Below the pieces are notes generated by a model that saw only the letters and a program-made list of their open reading frames with translations, had not been told where the DNA came from and searched no databases. A DNA stretch of 64,000 nucleotides from Brachionus plicatilis (Eukaryota; Rotifera; Eurotatoria; Ploima; Brachionidae): contig QEOQ01000310.1 in assembly GCA_010279815.1 (NCBI GenBank), positions 196,269-260,268 of the forward strand. The letters run 5' to 3'. The translations under genes and the position numbers were made by a program. This document shows, piece after piece, positions 62,526 to 64,000 of the stretch. Numbering within the stretch: the stretch's first letter is position 1; each line of letters starts with the position of its first letter.

Positions 62526-64000
62526 ATAATAAAAAGATTGAATGAATTTAATTCAGCTCAAAATCAAAGTGAAGCACCACAAAAGGTTGTTTGGTACGAC
62601 AACATTGTGAGGGAAAAATTGAAATTTCTTATTTTTTATTAAAAATTATTAAAATTTGTTTAATTGATTTTTTCTAATATATTTGTTCTTAAAGTAAATA
62701 AAATAAACATTTATTAATTTCTTTTTTTATTCTTTTGAAGAATTTAGTCACGTGGTTGATTCCATATTTAAGCAACTTTATTTTTTAAATAAAGAATTAG
62801 TTAGAAAAATTATTTAATTTTAGCTTTTTCCTTATCTTTTTATTTTGGTTTTTTTTTCGAATCTTTAGTTTTTAAGACATAGCTTAAATGAAAATCAGCG
62901 ATACCATCACGGAAATTTTCCAATTTTAATTCATTCACCATCTCAATATGGCAAGATAGATTCATATTAAAAAAAAACATAACTTTTTGAGATAAACTAA
63001 AAATGAGATGGCAATTATTGATCATTTATAGATTCTTTGAAGATGTCAGATATTTGGCAATTTCATTTTAAATTTAACATTTTTCTCAATAAATTGTTTT
63101 GATTAATATTATAATTTATTTATTTATTTAAAAAATAATTTAGGAAAATATTTTTCGAAGGCAGTTATGAATGACGGAGCCTTCTTTTTAAGCCCTCATG
63201 ATTGCAACATGATTAAAATGTATATTAGATATATGCTTACAATTAAGGTAAAAAATAAATAATTATATTGTATTTACATTTTTAGTTTAAATTCCTTCCA
63301 AGAGTTTGGTGTGTTTAAAATTGAATCAAAGGGAATTTAGAATTTTAAATTGTTTCTGAAGGACCTTTAATAATTAAAGATTTAAAGCATTTTGAGAGTG
63401 ATATTTTCTGAGCCGTTGGTGAAATGATTAGCAAAAGTTTTACAAATGAAGCTCTGAGAGAAAGGTGATAAAACACTGATTTTCCAAAGTAAAAAGATGG
63501 CTAGATAAAATACTTTTGAACTCTTTTGTATTTTCAATGAAGTTAAAATCTATGTTGGATTCATTTATTTATTTATAAAAGATTAACAATTAAAATTTGA
63601 CCACAAAATACAGAAAAACCATATTTATTTCTATTATATTTCTTAAGTCATTTTTTAATGGTTTTTATTTTAAATTTTAAATTAAATTCTATTAGAACAA
63701 ATATTTAAAAGAAGAGCAAGTTTAAATCTTTACAAAAAAGTCTATGTTGAAACAAATAAAGACCGCAACTTTCATTTAAAAAATGTTTATTTTTCTAAAG
63801 CTATTCGCTTTAAACTTAAAATTAAAAAGATCAAATAGAATACGCTCCAATTTAAAATGAAATTTTTTGTCATTGTATTGTTTGTATTTTTATCATTTCA
63901 AATTTTTTAGACTACTTAAAATGTTGATCGTGCACCAAATAGTCTGTATTAGCGCTTTAAGCAACTAAAAATATTTTAAAATGGCTCATTTTCGATAAAA
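62526..64000. other. AT-rich terminal stretch
   Basis: No gene recognised. A LINE-type tail repeat lies at 63115-63200 (TTTATTTATTTAAAAAATAA ... GGAGCCTTCTTTTTAAGCCC). Otherwise I see nothing I can support. Confidence 0.4.

Noticed and set aside
1..64000. CRISPR arrays, operons, bacterial ribosome binding sites
   Set aside because: The window is eukaryotic; the regular repeats are transposon termini (tandem TIR units) and not spaced direct repeats with unique spacers.
1..64000. tRNA or rRNA genes
   Set aside because: Short GTTCGA-like strings (for example near 12360 and 54935) have no matching acceptor, D and anticodon arms. A tRNAscan or Infernal run would be decisive.

Overview
The window is a stretch of animal (metazoan) nuclear genome. 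Evidence: multi-exon genes with GT-AG introns, many only about 40-60 bp long; clear animal orthologues (an unc-4/UNCX homeobox gene, a glycogen phosphorylase kinase alpha subunit, a phafin/PLEKHF2-type FYVE-PH protein, BTF3 and an LRGUK-type protein); a very AT-rich background; and a dense load of DNA transposons and LINE relics. The base composition, small introns and Tc1/mariner, hAT and MULE content suggest a small-bodied protostome. A monogonont rotifer is my best guess, but this is inference.

Layout. (1) 1-400: a LINE reverse-transcriptase relic cut by the window edge. (2) 1202-7943, minus: an LRGUK-like gene of nine exons, with a nested transposon stack and a mariner in one large intron. 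(3) 10973-24467, minus: a complete 14-exon phosphorylase kinase alpha gene whose introns hold at least nine separate mobile elements. (4) 24468-28577: repeat-rich spacer with an hAT element flanked by a perfect 8-bp target duplication. (5) 28578-29185, plus: BTF3. (6) 31124-33670, minus: a seven-exon PLEKHF2-like gene. (7) 34.8-49.4 kb: a transposon-dominated block. It holds LINE fragments, a PHD-finger relic, a 3.1-kb MULE encoding a FLYWCH/MULE transposase and a ULP1-type protease, a pogo/CENPB-type DNA-binding fragment and a second MULE relic with a SWIM zinc finger. (8) 49.8-58.6 kb: a long spacer with few recognisable elements in its first 5 kb, leading to the uninterrupted, GC-rich unc-4 homeobox gene (58655-60259, plus). 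(9) 60.3-64 kb: LINE fragments and a second internally deleted mariner.

The host genes do not form a pathway. PHKA regulates glycogen breakdown, BTF3 is the beta subunit of the nascent-polypeptide-associated complex, PLEKHF2 acts on endosomes, LRGUK-type proteins act in sperm and cilium assembly, and unc-4 is a neuronal/segmental transcription factor. Exon boundaries were worked out by hand: each gene model keeps one continuous frame and agrees with the known family along its length. The most unusual content is mobile. It includes the MULE-ULP1 element with long TIRs built from tandem GTCAGA units, other elements with the same TIR architecture but different unit sequences, and a hAT-derived inverted-repeat family whose copies carry readable 8-bp target duplications.
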